In this document: in pieces, positions 34,255 through 41,457 of the stretch
Numbering within the stretch: the first letter of the stretch is position 1
Layout of the letters: each line of letters begins with the position of its first letter
Source: Elusimicrobia bacterium GWC2_64_44
GTDB taxonomy: Bacteria; Elusimicrobiota; Elusimicrobia; Elusimicrobiales; UBA9959
Length of the DNA: 64,000 nucleotides
Assembly: GCA_001799845.1 (NCBI GenBank)
Contig: MGUG01000041.1
Span: forward strand, 1 to 64,000
Reading direction: 5' to 3'
Notes under the pieces: model-generated
Databases searched by the model: none
What the model was told of the DNA's origin: nothing
What the model saw: only the letters and a program-made list of their open reading frames with translations
Made by a program: the position numbers and the translations under genes

Positions 34255-34354
34255 TCCCGCCTCTATTTGTCTCCTGCCGCTATTGGATAAAATTATCGAA
34301 AGCAACCCAGGGTAAGTCCTTTTAACCGGAAGCATTTCGCAAGGAGACAATTCA

Positions 34355-35476
34355 ATGAAGAAGGAAATCGCAGTGGTTTTCGCGGCGCTGATGACGGTAT
34401 CGGCCGCGGCGCGCGCCGCGGAGGTTAATTTCGACGGCGCCAAGTCCGGCGGCCTGGACACTTTCCTGGACGTAGCCGCCATAGTGGCCGACCTGGCCGG
34501 CGACCGGCCCCAGCCTGGCCATCCCGGGAGCCATCCGCCCCCGCCCCAGCACCCCGGCGGCAACCCCGGCGGTCATCCCGGCGGCCATCAGCCCCCTCCG
34601 CCTCCTCCCCCGCAGCCCTGGAATCCCGGGCATACGCAGCCCGGTCATCCCGGCGGCCACCAGCCGCCCCCGCCTTACAACCCCGGCCACCCGGTGCCGC
34701 CCCCGTATAATCCCGGCTGGAACCATAACCCGCCGCCCCCGCCCCCTTCGCAGTATCACTTCGGCGGCTACCGCGACAGCTGCCGCACCATGGAGTTCAA
34801 CGCGCAGAGCCCGCTCAGCCAGACGCTGGACCTGCTCCTCGAGGAATACGGCGAAGAGTGCCAGGCGTCCCACTACGGCGGCTACCAGCACTGCCGGCCC
34901 TCTTCCAACTACCACAAGCGCAAGGTGACCGTGAACGTGGGTCCGCGCCACCTGGAGGCCTGGGAGACGGAGCGCCTCGAAGTCTGCATGAAGGGCCCCA
35001 AGTACGTGACGGTGGACACCGCCGGCATGGTCTATGAGTACGCCGTGACCGAGCGCAGAGACGACGGGCTGTTCCGCCGCGCCACCATCTTCACGCTGAC
35101 CCCCGGCGCCAAGAAGCCGGCCCAGCCCTCCTCGAAGGAGCTGTCGATGGAGTTCGCGGGCGTGACCGCCTCCGGCGACGTGCGCCTGATCCTCAAGGAT
35201 AACCGCGCCGACTACTTCCGCGGCGAGAGGATCACCATCACCGCCGACGGCATGAATATCCCCGAGATAAACCAGAACATGCCCGTAGATCAGCTGCTGG
35301 GTTCCTTCGTGAAGTTCAACGTCACGAAGGCTTTCGACACGGCCGCCGCTTACGAGCTGAAGCTGCTGGACGCGCCGAAGCCCGGCAAGTACGTGGTCAC
35401 GCTGAAGTTCTTCCGCTCCGGCCCGCTGTCCTCCGGCGCCGAAGCCAGCACGATGGAATACTTCGAGATCCGCTGA
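34355..35476 (+). CDS. Exported protein with Pro/Gly/His-rich region, unknown function
   Basis: I do not recognise this 373-aa protein. It has a Sec signal peptide (about 1-21), a short helix, then about 85 residues (roughly 50-135) of low-complexity Pro/Gly/His repeats such as 'HPGGNPGGHPGGHQPPPP' and 'NPGHPVPPPYNPGW'. The C-terminal 235 residues look globular, with cysteines in 'YRDSCRTMEF', 'GEECQASHYGGYQHCRP' and 'LEVCMKGP' that may pair. The late part is beta-rich ('GKYVVTLKFFRSG'). The His-rich linker might bind metal. A strong AAGGAGA Shine-Dalgarno precedes the ATG and a terminator follows. Confidence 0.65.
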   Translation: MKKEIAVVFAALMTVSAAARAAEVNFDGAKSGGLDTFLDVAAIVADLAGDRPQPGHPGSHPPPPQHPGGNPGGHPGGHQPPPPPPPQPWNPGHTQPGHPGGHQPPPPYNPGHPVPPPYNPGWNHNPPPPPPSQYHFGGYRDSCRTMEFNAQSPLSQTLDLLLEEYGEECQASHYGGYQHCRPSSNYHKRKVTVNVGPRHLEAWETERLEVCMKGPKYVTVDTAGMVYEYAVTERRDDGLFRRATIFTLTPGAKKPAQPSSKELSMEFAGVTASGDVRLILKDNRADYFRGERITITADGMNIPEINQNMPVDQLLGSFVKFNVTKAFDTAAAYELKLLDAPKPGKYVVTLKFFRSGPLSSGAEASTMEYFEIR

Positions 35477-35493
35477 TCCGGAGGCAAAAGACG

Positions 35494-35526
35494 AACCCCG
35501 CGCCCTCGGCGCGGGGTTTTTCTTTT
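35494..35526. terminator. Terminator between the Pro-rich exported gene and the methyltransferase gene
   Basis: A 10-bp stem AACCCCGCGC / GCGCGGGGTT with a 5-nt loop is followed by TTTTCTTTT on the plus strand. It lies between converging genes. Confidence 0.85.
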
Positions 35527-35543
35527 CCGCGCCGGGGGGCGCG

Positions 35544-36137
35544 CTATTCTTTGATGTAGACCCTGATAGGAAGGCCGCCGCAGCCGCAGGTGCGGCTCTC
35601 TTTCCAGTTGGGGAATTTGTAGACGAGGGAGATCACCCTTGCGCCGGGCTTCAGTTCCTTTTGAAGCTTCGCCTCCAGGGTCGCCAGTACCTCGCCGCTG
35701 AGGTAGCAGAAGACGGCGTCCGCGCCGGACAGGTCATGCCAGCGGAAATCCCCCAGTTTTATCTCGGCGCCGGAGCGCCACAGCAGGCCGCGGACGCGCG
35801 CCAGCAGGTAGACCAGCGGCGACAGCTCCACCCCGACGCCTTTCACCCCGTAGTCACGGACGGCCAGGTAGACCACGCGCCCGTCGCCGCAGCCTATGTC
35901 GTAGACGGTCTCGCCGGGCTTCAGGCCGGCCGCCTCGGTCATGGCTCGGGCGGCCTCCATGGAAGCCGGCACGAAGGGCGCTCCGAAGATGAAGGCGGCC
36001 AGGCTGGGCGCGGCCAGCACCACCAGGGCCCAGAACAGCCAGCCCTCGCGGCGGAATTTATAGGCGAGGACCAGCAGCGCCGCCATTACGGCGAACACCA
36101 GCAGGATCAGCAGGAAATCTTTTAGCCGTGTCTTCAT
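35544..36137 (-). CDS. Membrane-anchored class I SAM-dependent methyltransferase
   Basis: The 197-aa protein has two N-terminal membrane helices (about 8-27 and 33-52) followed by a compact methyltransferase fold with motif I 'VYDIGCGDGRVVYLA', the acidic loop 'GVGVELSPLVYLLARVR', and 'DAVFCYLSGEVLATLEAKL'. This arrangement resembles the ATPSc-KMT-like protein-lysine methyltransferases, though the substrate is not deducible. It ends with 'CGCGGLPIRVYIKE'. It starts one base after the neighbouring methyltransferase's stop. Confidence 0.8.
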   Translation of the reverse strand: MKTRLKDFLLILLVFAVMAALLVLAYKFRREGWLFWALVVLAAPSLAAFIFGAPFVPASMEAARAMTEAAGLKPGETVYDIGCGDGRVVYLAVRDYGVKGVGVELSPLVYLLARVRGLLWRSGAEIKLGDFRWHDLSGADAVFCYLSGEVLATLEAKLQKELKPGARVISLVYKFPNWKESRTCGCGGLPIRVYIKE

Positions 36138-36138
36138 G

Positions 36139-36885
36139 TCAGGCTTTTTGCGCCAGGCAGATCAGGCGCACGCTGCCGCTCTTGAGCGGCTCGCCGCGGA
36201 AGCCCCCCCAGAACCTGAGCGGCCTGAGCCCGGCCGCTTTCAGCGCGGCGCTCAGCCGCGGCCTGTCGTAGAGCCGGGTAAAGAAAGTGCGGCTCACGGC
36301 CCGCCCGCCCCGCTTGGGCAGCCGGGTCCAGGTGTTGTGCGTGCCGTCCGCGGTCAGCTCCACGGCCTCCAGCAGGAAATGATCCTCCATCTCCCACCAT
36401 TCGCGCGACCTGAAGCTCTTGCGCACATAGGCGCCGTTGATCACGTCCAGCAGGAAAAGTCCGCCGGGCTTCAGCGCGCGGGCGACGCCTTTGAGCGTCC
36501 TGAGGTCGTCGTTGAAGTTCAGGAAGTAGCCGAAGCTGGTGAATAAATTCACCACTGCGTCGAACTCGCCCAGGAACTCCAGCCGCCGCATGTCGCCGCG
36601 CAGCAGGCGCAGCGATATTCTGCGTTTTTTCGCCAGCGCCGCCGCTTCCTTTAGGTACTCGGCCGAGAGATCATAACCGGTTACCGCCAGCCCGCGCCGC
36701 GCGAATTCCGCGGCGTGTCTTCCCGGCCCGCAGCACAGGTCCAGCAGGGCTGAGCCCTTTTTTAGTTTAAGCTGTTTGAGGATGAAGGCCGCCTCGGCGG
36801 GGGCGTGGGCCAGGGCCGCCGGGGAGGCGGGGTTGTAGAAGGAGTTCTTGAAAAAATCCCCGTGCCAGTCGCGGCGCGCTCTCAT
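36139..36885 (-). CDS. Class I SAM-dependent methyltransferase
   Basis: The 248-aa soluble protein has motif I 'ALLDLCCGPGRHAAEFARRG', the acidic end of strand beta2 in 'AVTGYDLSAEYLKEA', 'LLRGDMRRLEFLGEFDAVVN' and 'ALKPGGLFLLDVING', all standard for small-molecule methyltransferases (Methyltransf_11/25 type). The substrate is unknown. It lies in a tight minus-strand run that includes folD upstream, so a C1-related role is conceivable, but that rests on position only. Confidence 0.85.
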   Translation of the reverse strand: MRARRDWHGDFFKNSFYNPASPAALAHAPAEAAFILKQLKLKKGSALLDLCCGPGRHAAEFARRGLAVTGYDLSAEYLKEAAALAKKRRISLRLLRGDMRRLEFLGEFDAVVNLFTSFGYFLNFNDDLRTLKGVARALKPGGLFLLDVINGAYVRKSFRSREWWEMEDHFLLEAVELTADGTHNTWTRLPKRGGRAVSRTFFTRLYDRPRLSAALKAAGLRPLRFWGGFRGEPLKSGSVRLICLAQKA

Positions 36886-36896
36886 GGTCGCGCGCG

Positions 36897-36956
36897 CTAG
36901 CGGGGGCCTGTTTTGACGAGGTTCTTGCAGACGCCGGGCCCGGGCAGGTCCGCCAT
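36897..36956 (-). CDS. Possible 19-aa ORF in the folD operon
   Basis: A minus-strand ATG one base after the stop of the preceding gene opens a frame of 19 codons, 'MADLPGPGVCKNLVKTGPR', ending in TAG 11 bp before the methyltransferase ATG. The otherwise very tight operon has a 72-bp gap exactly here. No Shine-Dalgarno is visible, so it would depend on coupling. It may be chance. Confidence 0.25.
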   Translation of the reverse strand: MADLPGPGVCKNLVKTGPR

Positions 36957-36957
36957 G

Positions 36958-37320
36958 TCAGTTCACGTCAGGCGCGGCGCCGGAGGCGTCCCCGCCCACG
37001 CCGACGCTGTCGGGGGCCTTCTTGGGCGCGGCTTTCTTGGGCGCGGCCTTTTTCTTGGCCGGCTTCAGTATCGGGTTGGCCTTCCTGTCGAACTTGTAGG
37101 TCTCCGTCTTGTCGACGGAGTTGAACTTATATTCGGAGACGGGCGCGGGCTTCTTCTTCTTTTTTGCCTTCTTCTTGGGCGCGGGCTTCTTCGCGGCAGG
37201 CTTGGGCGCGTCCTCGGCGGCGGTCTCGCCCGCGGGCGCGGCCGCGTCCTCGGCGAAGGCCGGCAGGCACAGGGCGGCCGGCAGCAGCAGGGCTAGCAGC
37301 AGGATGAGTTTTTTCTTCAT
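36958..37320 (-). CDS. Small exported Lys/Pro/Ala-rich protein
   Basis: The real start is the ATG at 37320 (MKKKLILLLALLLPAALCLP), giving 120 aa. It overlaps the folD stop by four bases (ATGA). It has a clear Sec signal peptide cleaved near 'AFA', then a basic low-complexity chain of 'KKPAPKKKAKKKKK' and 'KKKAAPKKAAPKKAP' type around a short middle 'EYKFNSVDKTETYKFDRKAN'. Such cationic periplasmic chains may bind peptidoglycan, LPS or nucleic acid. I know of no family. The 198-aa track version is an over-extended start. Confidence 0.65.
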   Translation of the reverse strand: MKKKLILLLALLLPAALCLPAFAEDAAAPAGETAAEDAPKPAAKKPAPKKKAKKKKKPAPVSEYKFNSVDKTETYKFDRKANPILKPAKKKAAPKKAAPKKAPDSVGVGGDASGAAPDVN

Positions 37321-38213
37321 GTGAGTATTATTCCTTTCTCTTTTTTCGGGGCCAGCTCCGCGGCCCGCACCGTGGCCTCGAGCAGGCAGGCCAGGGTCAC
37401 GGGGCCCACGCCTCCGGGCACCGGCGTCGCGGCCGCGGCGTGCCCTTCCAGGGCCGCGTAGTCCGCGTCCCCGCACATCTTGCCGAAGTCGTCGAAATTG
37501 GTGCCCACGTCTATCACGGTGGCCCCGGCGGGCAGCATGTCCCGCTTGAGCCACTTGGCCTTGCCGGCCGCGGTGATGACGAGGTCGGCGCGGCCGAAGA
37601 TCTCGGCTATGTTCTTCGTGCGCGTATGGCAGATGGTCACGGTGGCGTCGAGCGTGACCAGCATCTGCGCCAGCGGTTTGCCCACCACCGAGGAGCGCCC
37701 GGCCAGCGCTACGTTCATGCCGGCGGGGTCTATCCCGTGGAATTTAAGCAGGCGGATGACGGCCAGGGCGGTGCAGGGCGAGAAGAACCCTCCCTCCTCC
37801 ACTTCCTGGAATTTCCTGGCGATGAACAGCCGGCCCATGTTCAGCGTGGACAGGCCGTCCACGTCCTTGGCCGCTGGCACGGCGTCCCAGGTCTCGCGGG
37901 TCTCGAAGCCGTCGGGCAGGGGGCGCTCTATCATGATGGCGTCGTAAGCGGGGTCCGCGCCCAGGCGGGCCAGCAGTTCCTTGAAGGCCGGGTAGCCCTC
38001 TTCCGCCCGCGGGGCGAACAGCTTCACCGCGATGCCGAGCTTTTCGCAGGCCGCTATCTTGCGCTTCACATAGACGGCCGACGGAGAGTCGGCGAAGTAG
38101 TTGATGATGGCCAGCGACGGCGGGCGGCCCAGCCGGGCCTTCACCGCGCCGACGCGGGCGGGCAGCGCGCCGAGTATTTCGGCCGAGAGGGTTTTGCCTT
38201 CGAGTATTTTCAT
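37317..38213 (-). CDS. folD: Methylenetetrahydrofolate dehydrogenase/cyclohydrolase FolD
   Basis: FolD interconverts methylene-, methenyl- and 10-formyl-tetrahydrofolate with NADP. The 298-aa protein shows 'SAVYVKRKIAACEKLGI' (the family's YxxxK), the 'AAKDVDGLSTLNMGRLF' block, 'FSPCTALAVIRLLKFHGID', 'AGRSSVVGKPLAQMLV' and 'TPVPGGVGPVTLACLLEATV'. The common 'vQLPLP' segment reads 'IERPLP', so the usual Gln is replaced. Its ATG sits 8 nt after a strong hairpin whose loop contains AGGA, and no ordinary Shine-Dalgarno is seen. Confidence 0.92.
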   Translation of the reverse strand: MKILEGKTLSAEILGALPARVGAVKARLGRPPSLAIINYFADSPSAVYVKRKIAACEKLGIAVKLFAPRAEEGYPAFKELLARLGADPAYDAIMIERPLPDGFETRETWDAVPAAKDVDGLSTLNMGRLFIARKFQEVEEGGFFSPCTALAVIRLLKFHGIDPAGMNVALAGRSSVVGKPLAQMLVTLDATVTICHTRTKNIAEIFGRADLVITAAGKAKWLKRDMLPAGATVIDVGTNFDDFGKMCGDADYAALEGHAAAATPVPGGVGPVTLACLLEATVRAAELAPKKEKGIILT

Positions 38214-38221
38214 GTTGTGAA

Positions 38222-38245
38222 AAGGGCGGCCTCCTGGCCGCCCTT
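38222..38245 (-). terminator. Hairpin between the 175-aa exported gene and folD
   Basis: A perfect 10-bp stem AAGGGCGGCC / GGCCGCCCTT has a 4-nt loop (AGGA on the minus strand) and is followed by TTTTCAC. It could terminate upstream transcripts weakly or act on folD translation, as the folD ATG follows after 8 nt. Confidence 0.6.
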
Positions 38246-38264
38246 AGCGCTTAAGCCGGCCGGC

Positions 38265-38792
38265 TTATTCCTCGTCCTCGACGTAGATGGAGCCGTTGAG
38301 GTAGCCGGAGCCGCTGAGGGTGAAGTAGCTGGAGGACGGCCAGCCCGAGACGGAGATGCTGCCGTTCATGCTGGTGGAGCCCACCATCTTGCCGTTGCGG
38401 TAGAAGGTGACGTAGAGGTTGGGCCAGACGCTCTGGAAGACGTGCTGGTTGGGGCGCACCCACAGCGAGACCGAGGTGTTGACGTAGGTGTTGTTGCTGG
38501 TGACCTTGCCGGAGGAGTCGCGGAAGGTGGCCCAGCCGGTCAGGTTCACGCTGGTGAAGCCGCCGTCGTTGCCGGGCATCCAGCCGTTGCCGTTGAGGTT
38601 CACGTAGCCGGAGACCTGCACGTACTGGCCGGTCTTCGCCACGCGGGCCGGCTTCGGGGCGGCGGGCAGCTCCACTTTGGGGGCGGCGACGGACACCTGG
38701 TCGAGGGCGTCGGCGGCGTTGAGCTTGAAGTCCGAGGCGTGCAGGCTGCCCGCGAGGAAAGCGCAGGCGGCGGTCAAAATAAGTTTTTTCAT
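38265..38792 (-). CDS. Small exported beta-rich protein, unknown function
   Basis: The 175-aa product starts at the ATG at 38792, preceded by GGAGGG. It has a signal peptide ('MKKLILTAACAFLAGSLHAS') and a short Pro/Ala/Val linker ('VAAPKVELPAAPKP'). The remaining 120 residues are rich in Gly, Asn, Ser, Thr and Trp and alternate like beta strands ('YVNLNGNGWMPGN', 'NNTYVNTSVSLWV', 'GSTSMNGSISVSGW', 'GSGYLNGSIYVEDEE'). It looks like a beta-sandwich or surface/adhesin module. No family is recognised. Confidence 0.6.
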   Translation of the reverse strand: MKKLILTAACAFLAGSLHASDFKLNAADALDQVSVAAPKVELPAAPKPARVAKTGQYVQVSGYVNLNGNGWMPGNDGGFTSVNLTGWATFRDSSGKVTSNNTYVNTSVSLWVRPNQHVFQSVWPNLYVTFYRNGKMVGSTSMNGSISVSGWPSSSYFTLSGSGYLNGSIYVEDEE

Positions 38793-38829
38793 GTTACCCT
38801 CCATCTAAACCTGCCCTAATTATACCAAA

Positions 38830-41403
38830 CTATCTGGCTGAGCCCGCGCGGGCCGCGGCCGCCTGCGCCGCCAGCCGGGCAGCCGCTTCGGGGGCCGCCG
38901 CGGCGGCCCGGTCGTAGGCGTCAGCGGCGCGGGCCTTCTCGCCTGCCGCCTCGAGCTCGGCGGCGTAGTTCATCAGCGCCGAAAAACTGGTCCCTCCCGC
39001 CGCGGCCGCCTCGAAGTCGGCCCGGGCCGCGGCCGCGTCGCCTGAAAGTTTCTTCAGCATGCCGCGCGCGTTGAGCAGCTCGGGCGCGCCGGGATGCTCA
39101 CGCAGGGCCCGGGCGGCGAAACCGAGGCCGTCTTGGTAAGCCCCGCAGATCTGCGCCGCCAGCAGCGCGCGCTGCCAGCCGGCCTCACCGAGGTTGCCCA
39201 GCCGGGCGGCCTCAGAGGCCAGCGCCAGCGCCGCCTCTTTTTCTCCGCGCCCGGCGTAAAGCGCCGCGCCTGCGGCCAGCGGGTAAGGCTGCCGCCGCAG
39301 GTCCTCTGCGGCGGTCTTGAGCGCCGCGGGGCTGAAGCCTTCGGTCTTCAGCAGTACCAGGGCGTAGGCGAAATTGCCGGGGGCCGCCGCGGCCAGGCGG
39401 CGCGCCGGGGCGGCGTCGCCAGGAGCCGCCAGAAAAGCTTCGGCCGCCGCCCGCAGCGCGGCGCCGTCGGCGGGGCTGCCGGTGCCGAAAGTTTCCAGGA
39501 GCTCCTCCGGACCCAGGCGCAGGTCCAGCAACAGCCCGAGCGCCCCGTCGGCGCTTCCCTCGCCGCCGCGCCGCAGCAGCGCCAGGGTCAGTTCCCGCAG
39601 GTTCAGGCCCCACTCGAATTCCGAGGCCTGCAGCTCCGGCCCGAGCCGCCGCTCCAGCGCGGCAAGTTCGGCTTTTTTCACAGTAGTGAGGCGCGGCCGG
39701 CCGGCCAGCATGACGGCCCGCAGCTTGGGCGTGAGCGGGGTCAGGCGCTCCAGTTTTTCAATAAGCTTGCTGCGCGCGGCCGGCTCCCAGTACAGCAGCG
39801 CCCCGTACAGGTCCATGTCCCACAGGGTCTTGTTCGTTTCCAGTATCTTTTCCAGGTGCTTGCGGTCCGACTCGTAGGGCATGGCCTTGATGCCGTTGCG
39901 TTCCTCCAGCCAGTGGGTCCGAGTGAGCGCGAAAGTTTTTTCGGCCTCGGCGTAATTCCCCAGCTCCAGCTCGCGCAGTGTCTTCACCAGCAGCAGCTCG
40001 TAGAGGCTTTCGCTGCCCGGGCACAGCTGCGGGGCCGCGCTCTCCAGGGCCGCCGTCAGGCAGCACAGGTCCGCGCCGCCGCCGGCAGCGCAGGCTTCGC
40101 GCAGTGCTGCGCGGCCGGCCTCGGCCAGGTCGAAGGAAAGCAGCAGCTCGCCTTTCTTTTTATGCAGCCAGGGATCGGCCGGGTGGTCTTTCAAGGCTTC
40201 TTCCACCGCTATCAGCGCGGGTTTGGCCGCGCCGGGATAACGCCACACTATGGCCAGCGCCCCGGCGGCGGGCAGCAGCAGCGCGGCGAGCAGCGGCAGG
40301 GTCACCCTGTCGCACCAGGCGGTCGCGGCGGCGGGCAGGCGCTTCTTCAGCAGTTCCCAGGCGCCGCCGGCGGCCAGCAGGGCCAGCGGGAATTTAAGCG
40401 GGTAGAAATAGCGCTCCTCTATCGAGAGCAGGCAGTGCAGTAGGACGAAATAGCCGCAGAAGAAGGCCAGGAAGCGCGCCTCCGCGCCGCGCCAGAAAAA
40501 GAAGCCAGCGGCGGACAGCAGGAAAAGCGGCCACAGCAGCAGGAAGGTCTGCACCAGCCGCTTCACTACAGCCTCGGCGTAATTCAGGGGCGATGAAAGG
40601 ATCTTCCGGAAGGCCCAGGGATACGGGCTTTCCGTGCGCGACAGCCCGGCGAAAGCCCGCGCGTCTCCCTCTATCGTGTAGATGACGCCGCTGGCGCCGG
40701 TGATGATATTGCAGGTGGAGCGCTCCTCCTCGAACAGGATCAGCCGCCCGAAGAGGGAGTGGTTGAGGCGCACCCACGGCAGCAGCAGCACCAGCGAGCA
40801 GGCCAGGAACAGCGCCGTGGCCGGCAGCCAGCGCTTCAGGCCTGGCTTGAGCGAGAAAAACTGGAAGCCAGCGGCCAGCACCGGGAAAGCGAACAGCGGC
40901 GAGCGCACCAGCAGCGTCAGCCCGGCGGCCAGGCCCGAGGCGGCCGCGAGGGCCGTTCCGCCGGAGGCCTGGCGCTGCAGCTCGAGCGAAAGGAAGACCA
41001 TCACGGAAAGGGAATAGATCACCTGCTCGGCCTCGATGGTGCCGCCGCCCAGGCCGGCCGCGAGCGCCGCCAGCGCGAACAGTGCGCCCCTGGCCCGCCC
41101 TCCGCCCCGCGCGCCGATGGCGAAGGCCGGCAGCGCTATCAGCGCGCCCGCGGCCTTGGCCAGCAGCCCCGGCTCCAGCCCCAGATGGTAGCGGGCCGCG
41201 GAGACCAGCAGGCTCAGCAGCGGCATGCTGTAGCTGACCGCCTTGCTGCGCACGGCGTGGAACAGCGACTCGCCGCGGTCGGCGTAAAACTCGAAATTCT
41301 GCACGGAATAGGCGCGCTGGCCGAAGACCAGCCAGGCGGCCGCCCCGGCGGCCAGCGCCGCCAGCGCCCAGAAGAGGAATGGCTCCCCGCGGGTTTTTTT
41401 CAT
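38830..41403 (-). CDS. Large membrane protein: GT39-like glycosyltransferase core plus TPR-rich C-terminus
   Basis: The 1933-aa track ORF is mostly antisense; the real gene starts at the ATG at 41403 (MKKTRGEPFLFWALAALAAG), giving 857 aa. The N-terminal 420 residues contain roughly ten membrane helices and resemble polyprenyl-phosphate-sugar-dependent transferases (ArnT/PMT-like), with an early 'FYADRGESLFHAVRSKAVSY' loop and a later 'IEERYFYPLKFPLALLAAGG' that fits the family's 'R.ryllplyP' element. From about 440 to the end are helical repeats (TPR-like; 'ALKDHPADPWLHKKKGELLL', 'GMLKKLSGDAAAARADFEAA'). The acceptor is unknown; glycosylation of lipids or proteins at the membrane is inferred. 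Confidence 0.65.
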   Translation of the reverse strand: MKKTRGEPFLFWALAALAAGAAAWLVFGQRAYSVQNFEFYADRGESLFHAVRSKAVSYSMPLLSLLVSAARYHLGLEPGLLAKAAGALIALPAFAIGARGGGRARGALFALAALAAGLGGGTIEAEQVIYSLSVMVFLSLELQRQASGGTALAAASGLAAGLTLLVRSPLFAFPVLAAGFQFFSLKPGLKRWLPATALFLACSLVLLLPWVRLNHSLFGRLILFEEERSTCNIITGASGVIYTIEGDARAFAGLSRTESPYPWAFRKILSSPLNYAEAVVKRLVQTFLLLWPLFLLSAAGFFFWRGAEARFLAFFCGYFVLLHCLLSIEERYFYPLKFPLALLAAGGAWELLKKRLPAAATAWCDRVTLPLLAALLLPAAGALAIVWRYPGAAKPALIAVEEALKDHPADPWLHKKKGELLLSFDLAEAGRAALREACAAGGGADLCCLTAALESAAPQLCPGSESLYELLLVKTLRELELGNYAEAEKTFALTRTHWLEERNGIKAMPYESDRKHLEKILETNKTLWDMDLYGALLYWEPAARSKLIEKLERLTPLTPKLRAVMLAGRPRLTTVKKAELAALERRLGPELQASEFEWGLNLRELTLALLRRGGEGSADGALGLLLDLRLGPEELLETFGTGSPADGAALRAAAEAFLAAPGDAAPARRLAAAAPGNFAYALVLLKTEGFSPAALKTAAEDLRRQPYPLAAGAALYAGRGEKEAALALASEAARLGNLGEAGWQRALLAAQICGAYQDGLGFAARALREHPGAPELLNARGMLKKLSGDAAAARADFEAAAAGGTSFSALMNYAAELEAAGEKARAADAYDRAAAAAPEAAARLAAQAAAARAGSAR

Positions 41404-41457
41404 ATCGCGCTTTTTATTATAGTATATGGAGGCAAGACTCAGGCACGAGAGGGTTAA

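Noticed and set aside
34486-34760. Pro/Gly/His repeat tract considered as a DNA repeat or CRISPR-like array
   Set aside because: The repeats are in-frame protein low complexity with irregular units; no conserved direct repeats with spacers.
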